Made by a program: the position numbers and the translations under genes. DNA of 64,000 bases from assembly GCF_022347685.1 (NCBI RefSeq), contig NZ_JAKRGF010000001.1:310001-374000 (forward strand). Direction: 5' to 3'. The notes beneath the pieces were generated by a model that saw only the letters and a list, made by a program, of their open reading frames with translations, did not search any database and was not told the origin of the DNA. This document shows positions 27,433-36,733 of this stretch, piece after piece. Each line of letters opens with the position of its first letter. Position 1 is the stretch's first letter. Source of the DNA: Thalassobius sp. Cn5-15 (lineage in GTDB: Bacteria; Pseudomonadota; Alphaproteobacteria; Rhodobacterales; Rhodobacteraceae).

Positions 27433-30400
27433 ATGACCAGCGAGAAAGTGACACTGAACGACCGCTTCGACCTGACAAAGGCACAGGTTCTACTCAATGG
27501 GACACAAGCCCTTGTACGTCTGATGTTGACCCAGCAGGCGCGGGATAAGGCGGCGGGGCTTAATACGGCAGGTTACGTTACCGGTTATCGTGGGTCTCCT
27601 TTGGGGGCCGTTGATCTGCAGATGCAAAGGGCAGAGGCGCAGCTGAGTGCGGCAAATGTCAAATTTCACGAAGGCCTGAATGAGGATCTGGCCGCCACGG
27701 CATTGTGGGGCGCGCAGCAGGCGGAACTGCGCGGCGAGGGGAAGTATGACGGCGTTTTCGGTCTGTGGTATGGCAAGGGGCCGGGGGTAGACCGATCCGG
27801 CGACGTGATGCGCCACGCCAATATGGCGGGCACGTCGAAACACGGCGGTGTTTTGATGGCGATGGGCGATGATCACACCGGGGAAAGCTCCACCGTGTTG
27901 CACCAGTCTGAATGGGCGATGGTGGATGCATATATGCCGGTTGTTAGCCCTGCGGGGGTTCAGGAAATCCTCGACTACGGCGTCTATGGCTATGGATTGT
28001 CACGGTTTTCCGGCCTTTGGGTCGGGCTGAAAACCATGAAGGACACGGTAGAGGCCACAGGCGTCATCGACGGTGCTATTGACCGAATGCAGCTGGTAAC
28101 ACCTGATTTCGCCATGCCCGCTGGTGGTCTCAACATCTGTCTGGGGGATACTCCCGCAGATCAAGAAGCGCGGATGATCGACTACAAACGCTTCGCTGCC
28201 GAAGCTTACAGTCACGCCAACAAGATCGACCAACGCAAATGGGGTAAGGCGGGGGCCAAGATCGGATTTGTCGCTGCCGGTAAGAACTGGCTGGATCTGG
28301 AGCACGCGCTACGGCTCTTGAACATTGATGAGGCCGAAGCCGAGCGTCTGGGCCTGACGACCTACAAGGTGGGTCAGACTTTCCCGCTGGATATGAAAGG
28401 CTTCCACGACTGGGCTGAAGGCTTGGACCTGATCGTGATTGTCGAAGAAAAGCGCAAACTGATCGAAGTGCAAGTCAAAGAGGCGATCTTTGACGATCGG
28501 CGTGGGCGGCGCGTTTACGGCTGGTACAAAGGCGGCGCTGGCATGATGGGGCGCGAAGAGCTGTTTCCGACCCGTGGTGCGCTGGACCCGATCTGGATTG
28601 CTGAAAAACTAGGCAATATTCTGATTGAAGAGGGGCGCGGCACCGAAGGCGTCAAGGCTGGCATGACCGCGCTGAGCGAGGCACGGCGCAATGACAACGC
28701 CGAAGAATTGGCTACCCGATTGCCCTATTTCTGTTCCGGCTGTCCGCATAACTCATCGACCAAAGTGCCAGAAGGCAGCCGTGCCTATGCGGGCATTGGC
28801 TGTCATTATATGGTGCAGTGGATGGACCGCGACACCTCTGGCTTCACCCATATGGGGGCCGAGGGCGCGAACTGGATCGGCGAAGCACCGTTTTCTAACA
28901 CCGGCCATGTGTTCCAGAACCTTGGCGATGGTACCTATAACCACTCCGGTGTAATGGCGATCCGTGCGGCATTGGCCTCGGATGTCAATATCACTTACAA
29001 GATCCTATATAATGACGCGGTTGCCATGACAGGAGGTCAGGCAAATGAGGGCGGGTTGACCGCCTACCGCATCGTGGACGAGTTGCAGGCGATGGGCGTG
29101 GCCGAGATCGCTGTGGTCTATGATGAGAAGGAAGACGTCGACCTTGCGGCCTTCCCATCTTCTGTCCGTACTCACGAGCGATCGGAAATGGAGCAGGTTC
29201 AGAAAAAATTTCGTGACATCAAAGGTGTGTCGGCGATTGTTTATGTGCAAACCTGCGCTGCTGAAAAACGCCGCCGCCGTAAACGCGGGTTGTTTCCTGA
29301 TCCCGATCAGCGGATTTTTATCAACACCGACATCTGCGAAGGCTGTGGCGACTGTGGCGTGCAATCGAATTGCGTCTCCATCGTACCGGTGGAAACGGAA
29401 CTGGGCCGCAAACGGGCGATTGATCAATCCAGCTGCAACAAAGACTTCTCCTGCGTTAATGGCTTTTGTCCCAGCTTCGTCACCGTAAGCGGCGGCACCT
29501 TGAAAAAGGCGGCGACGAAGGCGTTGGACCTGCCGGATATGGTCGCGCCTACGCTGCCGACGATTGATGGCACCTATAATGTGGTGATCACTGGCGTTGG
29601 TGGCACCGGCGTTGTCACCATCGGCGCGGTCTTGGCGCAGGCCGCACAGATTGATGGCAAGGGTGCGGGGATGATGGAAATGGCAGGCCTCGCTCAAAAA
29701 GGTGGCGCGGTGCACATCCATTGCCGTATCGCAAACCAGCCCGACGACATCAGCGCTGTGCGTGTCGCAACCGGTGAATGTGATGCGCTGATCGGCGGCG
29801 ATCTGGTGGTGTCTGCAGGGGCCAAAACACTGGGCCTGACGCGCACGGGTCGCACCGGCGCGGTCGTGAATAACCACGATATTATCACCGGTGATTTCAC
29901 CCGTGACACGGAATTCCACATTCCCAGTGATCGCTTGCAGCTACAGGTTCAGGCACGGTTTCAGGATCGCGTGCAGCTGTTTGATGCGTCGGAACTGGCG
30001 CGCATCACCTTGGGGGATTCCATCTTCTCCAACATGATGCTGTTGGGGACGGCGTGGCAGCGGGGGCTGTTGCCGCTGAGTCATGATGCGATTGTGCAGG
30101 CGGTGACGCTGAACGGTGCCGCTGTCGAACGCAACTTGCGTGCCTTTGAGATCGGGCGGTGGGTCGCACTGCATCCCGCAGAGGCGGAGGCGCTCATTGC
30201 GCCGTCAACAGTCGTTGAACTGCCCAAGTCGCTGGAAGACCGCATCACCTACCGTGCCGATCATCTGGTGGCTTATCAAGGCAAGAAGCTGGCGCGCAAA
30301 TACCGCAAGATGCTGGAGCGGTTTGAGGATATCGAACTGCGCGAAGCGGTGGCAGAAGGCTATCATAAACTGCTGGCCTACAAGGATGAATATGAGGTTG

Positions 30401-30858
30401 CACGCCTGTTGTTGCAGTCACAGCAAAAGGCGTCGGAGGTGTTTGATGGCGATATCTCCCTTACCTATCATCTGGCCCCGCCCAGCCTCACCGGCGACGG
30501 TACAGAGGACGGACGCCCAGCGAAGAAGACCTTCGGGCCTTCCATGAAACGCTGGTTCCGCCTGTTGGCGCGAATGAAAGGTCTGCGGGGCACCGTACTG
30601 GATCCCTTCGGTCGTACAGCGGAACGCCAGATGGAGCGGGCGCTGATTGCGCAGTATGAGGACGACATGGCCAAATTGATCCCGCTGATCACCCCATCGA
30701 CCCGCGATGCGGCGATTGCGCTTGCCCGTCTGCCGTTGCAAATCCGTGGTTTCGGTCCCGTGAAGGCGGCAAACGAAGCCAAAGCGGCGAAAGAGCGTGA
30801 GGCGCTATGGTCGGTGATCCGCGCCGGTGGTCCAGAGATGGAGGCGGCAGCGGAATGA
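27433..30858 (+). CDS. indolepyruvate ferredoxin oxidoreductase, fused alpha-beta form
   Basis: Oxidatively decarboxylates aryl pyruvates (indolepyruvate, phenylpyruvate) to acyl-CoA, passing electrons to ferredoxin. The 1141-residue single chain fuses parts separate in archaea: N-terminal TPP-enzyme domains, a [4Fe-4S] region near residue 630 (CEGCGDC, then NC and CNKDFSC), a gamma-type domain (GVGGTGVVTIGAVLAQAA near 720) and a C-terminal region. ATG 27433 has GGAGGCG upstream. It is divergent from the LysR gene. No ferredoxin gene is adjacent. The aryl-pyruvate substrate is from family knowledge. Confidence 0.93.
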   Translation: MTSEKVTLNDRFDLTKAQVLLNGTQALVRLMLTQQARDKAAGLNTAGYVTGYRGSPLGAVDLQMQRAEAQLSAANVKFHEGLNEDLAATALWGAQQAELRGEGKYDGVFGLWYGKGPGVDRSGDVMRHANMAGTSKHGGVLMAMGDDHTGESSTVLHQSEWAMVDAYMPVVSPAGVQEILDYGVYGYGLSRFSGLWVGLKTMKDTVEATGVIDGAIDRMQLVTPDFAMPAGGLNICLGDTPADQEARMIDYKRFAAEAYSHANKIDQRKWGKAGAKIGFVAAGKNWLDLEHALRLLNIDEAEAERLGLTTYKVGQTFPLDMKGFHDWAEGLDLIVIVEEKRKLIEVQVKEAIFDDRRGRRVYGWYKGGAGMMGREELFPTRGALDPIWIAEKLGNILIEEGRGTEGVKAGMTALSEARRNDNAEELATRLPYFCSGCPHNSSTKVPEGSRAYAGIGCHYMVQWMDRDTSGFTHMGAEGANWIGEAPFSNTGHVFQNLGDGTYNHSGVMAIRAALASDVNITYKILYNDAVAMTGGQANEGGLTAYRIVDELQAMGVAEIAVVYDEKEDVDLAAFPSSVRTHERSEMEQVQKKFRDIKGVSAIVYVQTCAAEKRRRRKRGLFPDPDQRIFINTDICEGCGDCGVQSNCVSIVPVETELGRKRAIDQSSCNKDFSCVNGFCPSFVTVSGGTLKKAATKALDLPDMVAPTLPTIDGTYNVVITGVGGTGVVTIGAVLAQAAQIDGKGAGMMEMAGLAQKGGAVHIHCRIANQPDDISAVRVATGECDALIGGDLVVSAGAKTLGLTRTGRTGAVVNNHDIITGDFTRDTEFHIPSDRLQLQVQARFQDRVQLFDASELARITLGDSIFSNMMLLGTAWQRGLLPLSHDAIVQAVTLNGAAVERNLRAFEIGRWVALHPAEAEALIAPSTVVELPKSLEDRITYRADHLVAYQGKKLARKYRKMLERFEDIELREAVAEGYHKLLAYKDEYEVARLLLQSQQKASEVFDGDISLTYHLAPPSLTGDGTEDGRPAKKTFGPSMKRWFRLLARMKGLRGTVLDPFGRTAERQMERALIAQYEDDMAKLIPLITPSTRDAAIALARLPLQIRGFGPVKAANEAKAAKEREALWSVIRAGGPEMEAAAE

Positions 30859-30983
30859 GTATCGCCGTCGATGCGGCGGATGTAACAGCGGGGTGAAGTT
30901 TTCGCCCGTTAAAGCGTGAGGCGCGGCATCTTCTTGATCCACGTCCCACGCCGCTGTTAGATCAAACGTCTACATGTTTCACT

Positions 30984-31901
30984 ATGAAGGCCGCAGACTT
31001 TATGCCCGCCAAACGTCACATCGCGCGCGACATCTCTTATGCCTATTCCGCCCAGACCCGTGGCGGCCGCGCGGTGATCCGCACGGTTGAAAATATGACC
31101 GGCCGTCTGCAGATGATAAAACGCGCGGCGGGTTATGATCAGGAGGTGGCGGCCGGTGCTGATTTCTGGCAGGTCATGGTGGAACGGTATGGTCTGTCGC
31201 TGGATGTGGTGGGCGGCAGTCTGGACAATATCCCCGAAACAGGCCCACTGATCCTGATCGCAAACCACCCCTACGGCATTCTGGACGGGCTGATGATGGG
31301 GCACATCCTGTCACAGCGCCGCGCCGGTGACTTTCGCATTCTGGCGCACCGCGTGTTTCGCAAGTCCGAGGATTTGAACAAGGTGATCCTGCCCATCGCC
31401 TTTGATGACACCCGCGAGGCGGTGACGCAGAATCTTGCAACCCGCAAAGAGGCGGCGCGTTATCTGGGGCAGGGCGGAGCCATCGGCATTTTCCCCGGCG
31501 GTACGGTCAGCACCTCGGCAACGCCGTTTTCACGGCCTATGGACCCCTCCTGGCGCAACTTCACTGCGCGGATGGTTGCAAAATCCGGCGCCACTGTGGT
31601 GCCTGTGTTCTTTGCTGGGCAGACCTCGCGTTTGTTCCAGATCGCCAGCCACATGCACTACACACTGCGCATGTCGCTGTTGATCAAGGAATTTGCCAAA
31701 CGTGTCGACACACCGGTGCAGACGGTGATTGGGCAGCCGATCGCGCCGGACCAGATTGCGCAGCATGCCGGTGACGCAAATGCATTGATGGCATTTCTAC
31801 GTCGCGCCACCTATGATCTGTCGCCGGCACCACTGAACCCAGATGTGTTGGGGTTCGAGTTTGAGGAAAAACACAAAACGGCGGCGCAGCGCCGGACCTG
31901 A
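30984..31901 (+). CDS. lysophospholipid acyltransferase family protein
   Basis: A 305-residue PlsC-superfamily acyltransferase. The catalytic motif is NHPYGILDG, in which His and Asp are five residues apart (HX5D, seen in an NHP.G.LDG subgroup) and not the classic HX4D. A second motif FPGGTVS binds the acceptor phosphate in this family. The N-terminus lacks a clear membrane span. ATG 30984 is used; ATG 31002 is possible. It could acylate lysophosphatidic acid or a lyso-ornithine-type lipid; the sequence does not decide. It stands alone between the oxidoreductase and murI. Confidence 0.85.
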   Translation: MKAADFMPAKRHIARDISYAYSAQTRGGRAVIRTVENMTGRLQMIKRAAGYDQEVAAGADFWQVMVERYGLSLDVVGGSLDNIPETGPLILIANHPYGILDGLMMGHILSQRRAGDFRILAHRVFRKSEDLNKVILPIAFDDTREAVTQNLATRKEAARYLGQGGAIGIFPGGTVSTSATPFSRPMDPSWRNFTARMVAKSGATVVPVFFAGQTSRLFQIASHMHYTLRMSLLIKEFAKRVDTPVQTVIGQPIAPDQIAQHAGDANALMAFLRRATYDLSPAPLNPDVLGFEFEEKHKTAAQRRT

Positions 31902-32052
31902 GGGTCGGTAACGCGACCGTCACCGCCTCCCTTGTTTCGCCGCATTGCCTAAGCCCCAGCCAATGCGCTATGCACGGATGCAAAGCAGTGCGTATGTGTT
32001 TTGCGCAAAGATGCCTCACACGCAGGTCGCCAGGACAGAAGGGCAGATAAAG

Positions 32053-32865
32053 ATGGCAGTTGGTATTTTTGATTCAGGCCTGGGTGGCCTTACCGTTCTG
32101 GATGCGGTCAGCAAGCGACTGCCGGACGTGCCTTTCGTGTACTACGGTGACAATGCCCATGCGCCCTACGGTGTGCGCGATGCCAACAACGTTTATGATC
32201 TGACCACGCAGGCGGTGGAGCGCATGTGGGACGAAGGCTGCGATCTGGTGGTTCTGGCCTGCAACACCGCTTCCGCTGCCGCGCTGCGCCGGATGCAGGA
32301 GGGGTGGATCCCAGAAAACAAAAGGGTGCTGGGCGTTTTTGTGCCCCTGATTGAGGCGCTGACTGAACGCAAATGGGGCGATAACTCCCCTCCGCGTGAG
32401 GTCGAGGTGCAGCATGTGGCGCTCTTTGCGACACCTGCGACGGTGGCCAGCCGTGCATTTCAGCGTGAGTTGGCGTTTCGTGCGATTGGCGTGGACGTAG
32501 AGGCGCAGGCCTGCGGGGGGGTCGTCGATGCGATTGAGGATGGCGATATGATCCTCGCGGATGCACTGGTGCGCAGCCATGTGGATGCGCTGAAACGCAA
32601 GATGCCCGATCCACAGGCGGCTATTCTGGGATGCACGCACTATCCTTTGATGCATGATCAGTTTCAGGATGCATTGGGCGCGGATGTAAAGGTTTACAGT
32701 CAGGCCAATCTGGTTGCGGAAAGTCTGGCCGACTATCTGGGGCGTCATCCCGCAATGGTTGGGGCAGGAACGGAAAGTAAATTCCTGACCTCTGGCAATC
32801 CCGCTACGGTGTCGACCCGTGCAACGCAATTCCTGCGCCGCGAGATCAAGTTTCAGGCGGCCTAA
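32053..32865 (+). CDS. murI: glutamate racemase
   Basis: Makes D-glutamate for peptidoglycan by a cofactor-independent two-base mechanism. The 270-residue product has both catalytic cysteines: Cys70 in [10 protein letters not shown] and Cys194 in [10 protein letters not shown]. The N-terminal [12 protein letters not shown] motif and [11 protein letters not shown] are canonical. The start at ATG 32053 matches the family N-terminus; the long upstream frame is not needed. It is a single gene. Confidence 0.95.
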   Translation: MAVGIFDSGLGGLTVLDAVSKRLPDVPFVYYGDNAHAPYGVRDANNVYDLTTQAVERMWDEGCDLVVLACNTASAAALRRMQEGWIPENKRVLGVFVPLIEALTERKWGDNSPPREVEVQHVALFATPATVASRAFQRELAFRAIGVDVEAQACGGVVDAIEDGDMILADALVRSHVDALKRKMPDPQAAILGCTHYPLMHDQFQDALGADVKVYSQANLVAESLADYLGRHPAMVGAGTESKFLTSGNPATVSTRATQFLRREIKFQAA

Positions 32866-33001
32866 GCCCGTTTGACCCTGATCAAAGCCGTCGCTGTTCA
32901 GATCCGGCATTTTATGTCGCAGGCGCGGGGGCTTTTGATCCTGTCGCCAAAGACCTAAATAGTTAACCACTAGAACAGACGCGCGCGAAGGAGCCAGCAG
33001 A

Positions 33002-33445
33002 ATGAAGGGCCTGAAGAAGAAACGCAGGGTGCAGGTGATTGCTGTTGCAGCGATTGCACTGACAGTTTCCACCGGTCTGATCGGCTATGCGATGCGTGAT
33101 GGCATCAATTTCTTCCGTTCCCCGTCAGAGGTGTTGGCCAGCCCACCAATCGCCTCTGAAACCTTTCGCATTGGCGGCTTGGTCGAAGAGGGGTCCCTTA
33201 TGCGCGGTCAAGGGGAAGCGATCACCTTTAATGTGACCGACGGCAACGGCGTTGTAGCGGTCAGCTTTACCGGCGTTTTGCCTGACCTTTTTGAGGAGAA
33301 TCAGGGCATGATCGGCACCGGAAAATACATCAATGGTGTCTTTGAAGCGCATGAAATTCTTGCCAAACATGATGAAACTTACATGCCGAAAGAGGTGGTG
33401 GATGCGCTGAAGGAACAGGGCGTCTATGTGGAACCTGAGGCGTAA
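33002..33445 (+). CDS. ccmE: cytochrome c maturation haem chaperone CcmE
   Basis: A 147-residue periplasmic haem chaperone tethered by one N-terminal membrane segment (about residues 10-30). Haem is bound covalently at the His of the HxxxY motif, here His123 and Tyr127 in KHDETY. CcmE delivers haem to the CcmF/CcmH ligation complex. ATG 33002 follows AAGGAGCCAGCAG. In this window it is separated from ccmF by two GTA lysis genes, and a hairpin lies just after its stop. Confidence 0.95.
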   Translation: MKGLKKKRRVQVIAVAAIALTVSTGLIGYAMRDGINFFRSPSEVLASPPIASETFRIGGLVEEGSLMRGQGEAITFNVTDGNGVVAVSFTGVLPDLFEENQGMIGTGKYINGVFEAHEILAKHDETYMPKEVVDALKEQGVYVEPEA

Positions 33446-33469
33446 CATCAGCCCCCACCGCACGCAGCT

Positions 33470-33484
33470 TTACCGCCGCTTTAA
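33470..33484 (+). promoter_or_regulatory. CtrA-like box upstream of GTA endolysin
   Basis: TTAC-N7-TTAA followed by CCA matches the alphaproteobacterial CtrA consensus TTAA-N7-TTAA(CC) at 7 of 8 core positions. It is 45 bases before the endolysin ATG and 24 bases after the ccmE stop. In Rhodobacter capsulatus, GTA release genes depend on the CckA-CtrA pathway. Binding here is inferred from sequence only. Confidence 0.5.
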
Positions 33485-33492
33485 CCACACAG

Positions 33493-33524
33493 CCCCCAGT
33501 TTGAGAGCGCACTCAATCTGGGGG
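33493..33524 (+). promoter_or_regulatory. hairpin covering the endolysin ribosome-binding site
   Basis: CCCCCAG (33493-33499) pairs with CTGGGGG (33518-33524), and inside it TTGAG pairs with CTCAA across a T-T mismatch, leaving a 6-base loop. TTTCT then leads into the endolysin ATG at 33530. The GGGGG run is the only Shine-Dalgarno-like sequence, so folding would hide it. It could be a ccmE terminator with a short T run, a translational switch, or both. Confidence 0.6.
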
Positions 33525-33529
33525 TTTCT

Positions 33530-34141
33530 ATGCTGGACGTCAAACAAATCGCCAAGGATATCGTCGCCCGCGAGGGGGGGTATGTGAATGATCCCGATGA
33601 TCCGGGGGGGATGACCAAACACGGGGTGACGCTGGGCACTCTGCGCAGGCTGGGGCTTGATTTGGATAGTGATGGCGACGTGGACGGTAGCGATCTGCGC
33701 CGCATCACTAAATCCCGTGCGGTCGAGATTTATCTGGATCATTACTACGCGCGCCCGCGCATTGACCAATTGCCAATGGTCATTCAGGCCAGCGTATTTG
33801 ATATGTATGTGAACGCGGGCGCTAATGCGGTGAAGATCCTGCAGCGGCTGCTCAGTCAAATGGGCCAGACGGTCAGCGTCGATGGCGCCATCGGTCCGCA
33901 AACCATCGCTGCCGCGGAGGCCGCAGCCAAGATCGCACCGCAGCATCTGGCGGATGCCTATGGCATTGCGCGGCGCAATTATTACTTCCGTCTGGGGGAT
34001 CAACGACCACAGTCGCGCAAATTTGCCCGCACGCGTACAGGGCAAAAAGGTGGCTGGATCAAACGCGCGGAGGAGTTCATTGACCACCGTTATCACCTGA
34101 CCGACGCAGAGTTCCAGCAACGGGTGGCGGCATGGGTGTGA
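33530..34141 (+). CDS. GTA-type endolysin (glycosyl hydrolase 108, holin-associated N-acetylmuramidase)
   Basis: A 203-residue peptidoglycan-cleaving enzyme of the GH108 family with a C-terminal PG-binding region. The catalytic Glu15 lies in REGGYVNDPDDPGG, followed by TKHGV. An EF-hand-like loop, DLDSDGDVDGSDL (about 43-55), may bind calcium. No signal peptide is seen, so it relies on the holin encoded next (10-base overlap) for access to the wall. In Rhodobacterales such an endolysin/holin pair releases gene transfer agents; the pair lies apart from the GTA structural genes, as it does here. Confidence 0.88.
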   Translation: MLDVKQIAKDIVAREGGYVNDPDDPGGMTKHGVTLGTLRRLGLDLDSDGDVDGSDLRRITKSRAVEIYLDHYYARPRIDQLPMVIQASVFDMYVNAGANAVKILQRLLSQMGQTVSVDGAIGPQTIAAAEAAAKIAPQHLADAYGIARRNYYFRLGDQRPQSRKFARTRTGQKGGWIKRAEEFIDHRYHLTDAEFQQRVAAWV

Positions 34142-34683
34142 TCTCTCATCTTCTCAACGCGCTTTTCGGTGGTGGCCTGTCAGAGGTGCGGCGTACGGTG
34201 GAGGTGTTTCGCGAGAACGCTGAAGCGGGGGCAGAGCGCGGCCATGATCTGCAACGTGCTGCGCTGGAACAGCTGACGCAGGAATTTACCCGTGATCAAC
34301 GCGGGGTGTTTGATCGGATCATGGATGGGCTGAACCGCCTGCCGCGTCCCGGTCTGGCGCTCGGCACGCTGGGGTTGTTCATCGCGGCGATGGTCGACCC
34401 GGTGTGGTTTGCGGCGCGGATGCAGGGGATTTCACTGGTTCCGGAACCACTGTGGTGGCTCTTGGGCGTGATCGTCAGTTTCTATTTCGGCGCCCGTCAT
34501 CAAGCCAAAGCGCAGGCGTTTCAGGTCCAACTGGGCCACAGCATGGCACGTCTGCCGCAGGTCATTGCGCAGATTGACACGCTGGAGGGGCAGGTCAAAA
34601 GGGCAGCGCCGCCGCCGCAACAGGTTGACGACCAAAATCCCGCGCTGACAGCATGGCTCCAGGTCGCAAAGGGCGCCCGTTGA
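34132..34683 (+). CDS. GTA-type holin family protein
   Basis: A 183-residue protein of the holin family linked to GTA release. It has an amphipathic N-terminal helix region, two clear membrane segments (LALGTLGLFIAAMVDPVWF near 82-100 and PLWWLLGVIVSFYFGA near 107-122) and a charged C-terminal helix. A holin forms membrane lesions that let the endolysin reach peptidoglycan. It overlaps the endolysin gene by 10 bases and precedes ccmF by 76 bases on the same strand. Confidence 0.85.
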   Translation: MGVISHLLNALFGGGLSEVRRTVEVFRENAEAGAERGHDLQRAALEQLTQEFTRDQRGVFDRIMDGLNRLPRPGLALGTLGLFIAAMVDPVWFAARMQGISLVPEPLWWLLGVIVSFYFGARHQAKAQAFQVQLGHSMARLPQVIAQIDTLEGQVKRAAPPPQQVDDQNPALTAWLQVAKGAR

Positions 34684-34759
34684 ACAGCGCCCAGCCCCGC
34701 GACAATGTGAACCCGTGGTTCTGCCGATTGCGATTGGCCGACTGCGCAGATCGCGATAT

Positions 34760-36733
34760 ATGAACCCCATGTTTACAGAGCTCGGTCACTTCGCCCTCAT
34801 CCTAGCCTTTCTGGTCGCCATCGTGCAGGCCACTGTTCCCCTTATCGGTGCCGCGAAGCGCTGGCCCGGTTGGATGGCTATCGCGGAACCTGCTGCCAAT
34901 GCGCAGTTCCTGCTGACGTCCTTTGCCTTCGTGGCGTTGACATATGCCTTTGTCACCTCCGACTTCTCGGTGGAGTTGGTGGTGTTGAATTCTCACTCGC
35001 TCAAGCCGATGCTCTACAAAGTGTCGGGCGTCTGGGGCAACCATGAGGGCTCTATGCTACTGTGGGTGCTGATCCTGACACTGTTTGGCGCCTGTGCCAG
35101 TTGGTTTGGCGGCAACCTGCCGCCCACTTTGCGGGCGCGGGTTCTGGCGGTGCAGTCGGCGATTTCGGTAGCCTTCTTTGCCTTTATCCTGTTTACCTCG
35201 AACCCGTTCCTGCGCCTGATGGCACCGCCGTTGGATGGCCAAGATCTGAACCCGCTGTTGCAGGACCCCGGTTTGGCCTTCCACCCGCCGTTCCTGTATT
35301 TGGGCTATGTGGGCCTGTCGATGACCTTCTCCTTCGCTGTTGCCGCGTTGATCGAGGGGCGCGTGGACGCGGCTTGGGGCCGTTGGGTGCGGCCTTGGAC
35401 ACTGGCAGCGTGGCTGTTTTTGACCATCGGCATCGCCTTGGGCAGCTGGTGGGCCTATTATGAACTGGGCTGGGGCGGTTTCTGGTTCTGGGATCCGGTG
35501 GAAAACGCATCCTTCATGCCGTGGCTGATCTCGGCCGCACTGCTGCATTCTGCCATCGTGGTGGAAAAGCGTGAGGCGCTGAAAAGCTGGACCATCCTTT
35601 TGGCGATCATGGCCTTCGGTTTCTCGCTGATCGGGACGTTCATTGTGCGCTCTGGCGTCATCACTTCGGTCCATGCCTTTGCAAATGACCCTGAACGCGG
35701 TGTGTTCATCCTCGCGATCCTTGCCGTCTTCATGGGCGGTGCGCTGACGCTTTACGCCGCGCGCGCCAGTGTGATGGAGGCGAAGGGCGTCTTTTCCGTG
35801 GTCAGCCGTGAAAGCGCGCTGGTGATCAACAACGTCCTGCTGGCTGTCAGCTGTTTTGTGGTCTTCATCGGCACGATCTGGCCTTTGGTGGCGGAATTGG
35901 GCATGGGACGCAAACTGTCTGTGGGTGCGCCGTTCTTTAACATGGCGTTCACGCCCTTCATGGTGATCCTTGCGCTCTTGTTGCCACTGGGGTCGATCAT
36001 GCCGTGGAAACGGGCGCAGATTGCGCGCAGCTTCAAACCGCTGGTGCCAGCGCTGGTGTTGTCGCTGGCGATTATGGGGCTGGCCTATGCGATGCAATCG
36101 GGTCGATCGTTGTTTGGTCCCATAGGCATGTTCCTTGGCACATGGCTGGTGTTCGGGGCTGGTGTTGATCTGTGGCAACGGGCCGGGCGCAAGGACAAGC
36201 TGTCCCGCCTGCGTCGCCTGCCGCGCGCCGATTGGGGCAAGGCCGTGGCCCACGCGGGTCTGGGTATTGTGTTCCTCGGCATCTCGGGCCTGATGGCGTG
36301 GGAGCAGGAGGATATTCGTATCGTCCAGATCGGGGAGGAGTTTGAGATTGCAGGCTTTACCTTAACCCTGAATCAGGTGCAGGAGGTCGAAGGCCCAAAC
36401 TACCTGTCCACCAAAGGCTGGGTCACGATCCGCAAGCAGGATCGGGTGATTTCCGTGGTTCATCCTGAAAAACGCATCTACCCAATCGCCCAGATGCCAA
36501 CGACGGAGGCAGGGATCAACAACGGGTTCCTGCGTGATGTCTATGTGGTCCTTGGTGATGAACAGCAGGGCGGTGGCTATGCGGTGCGCAGCTACTATAA
36601 ACCGTTGGCGAACTGGATCTGGGGTGGGTCTATCCTGATGGGCTTTGGTGGGTTGCTTAGCCTCACCGATCGCCGCCACCGCGTTGCTGCTGGCGCGCGG
36701 AAAGTGAAACCTGCCGGAGTACCTGCAGAATGA
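34760..36733 (+). CDS. ccmF: cytochrome c haem lyase subunit CcmF
   Basis: A large inner-membrane protein (657 residues, about 14-15 membrane segments) that with CcmH/CcmI ligates haem to apocytochrome c. The WWD-type motif WGGFWFWDPVENASFMPW near residue 235 marks the haem-binding face. ATG 34760 or ATG 34769 (MFTELGHFAL) could be the start; the second matches many homologues. Its stop overlaps ccmH by 4 bases. It lies after the GTA lysis pair on the same strand. Confidence 0.95.
   Translation: MNPMFTELGHFALILAFLVAIVQATVPLIGAAKRWPGWMAIAEPAANAQFLLTSFAFVALTYAFVTSDFSVELVVLNSHSLKPMLYKVSGVWGNHEGSMLLWVLILTLFGACASWFGGNLPPTLRARVLAVQSAISVAFFAFILFTSNPFLRLMAPPLDGQDLNPLLQDPGLAFHPPFLYLGYVGLSMTFSFAVAALIEGRVDAAWGRWVRPWTLAAWLFLTIGIALGSWWAYYELGWGGFWFWDPVENASFMPWLISAALLHSAIVVEKREALKSWTILLAIMAFGFSLIGTFIVRSGVITSVHAFANDPERGVFILAILAVFMGGALTLYAARASVMEAKGVFSVVSRESALVINNVLLAVSCFVVFIGTIWPLVAELGMGRKLSVGAPFFNMAFTPFMVILALLLPLGSIMPWKRAQIARSFKPLVPALVLSLAIMGLAYAMQSGRSLFGPIGMFLGTWLVFGAGVDLWQRAGRKDKLSRLRRLPRADWGKAVAHAGLGIVFLGISGLMAWEQEDIRIVQIGEEFEIAGFTLTLNQVQEVEGPNYLSTKGWVTIRKQDRVISVVHPEKRIYPIAQMPTTEAGINNGFLRDVYVVLGDEQQGGGYAVRSYYKPLANWIWGGSILMGFGGLLSLTDRRHRVAAGARKVKPAGVPAE

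Noticed and set aside
35057-36253. 398-codon open frame on the minus strand
   Set aside because: It is antisense to ccmF; the product is an Arg/His/Gln-rich shadow without any domain.
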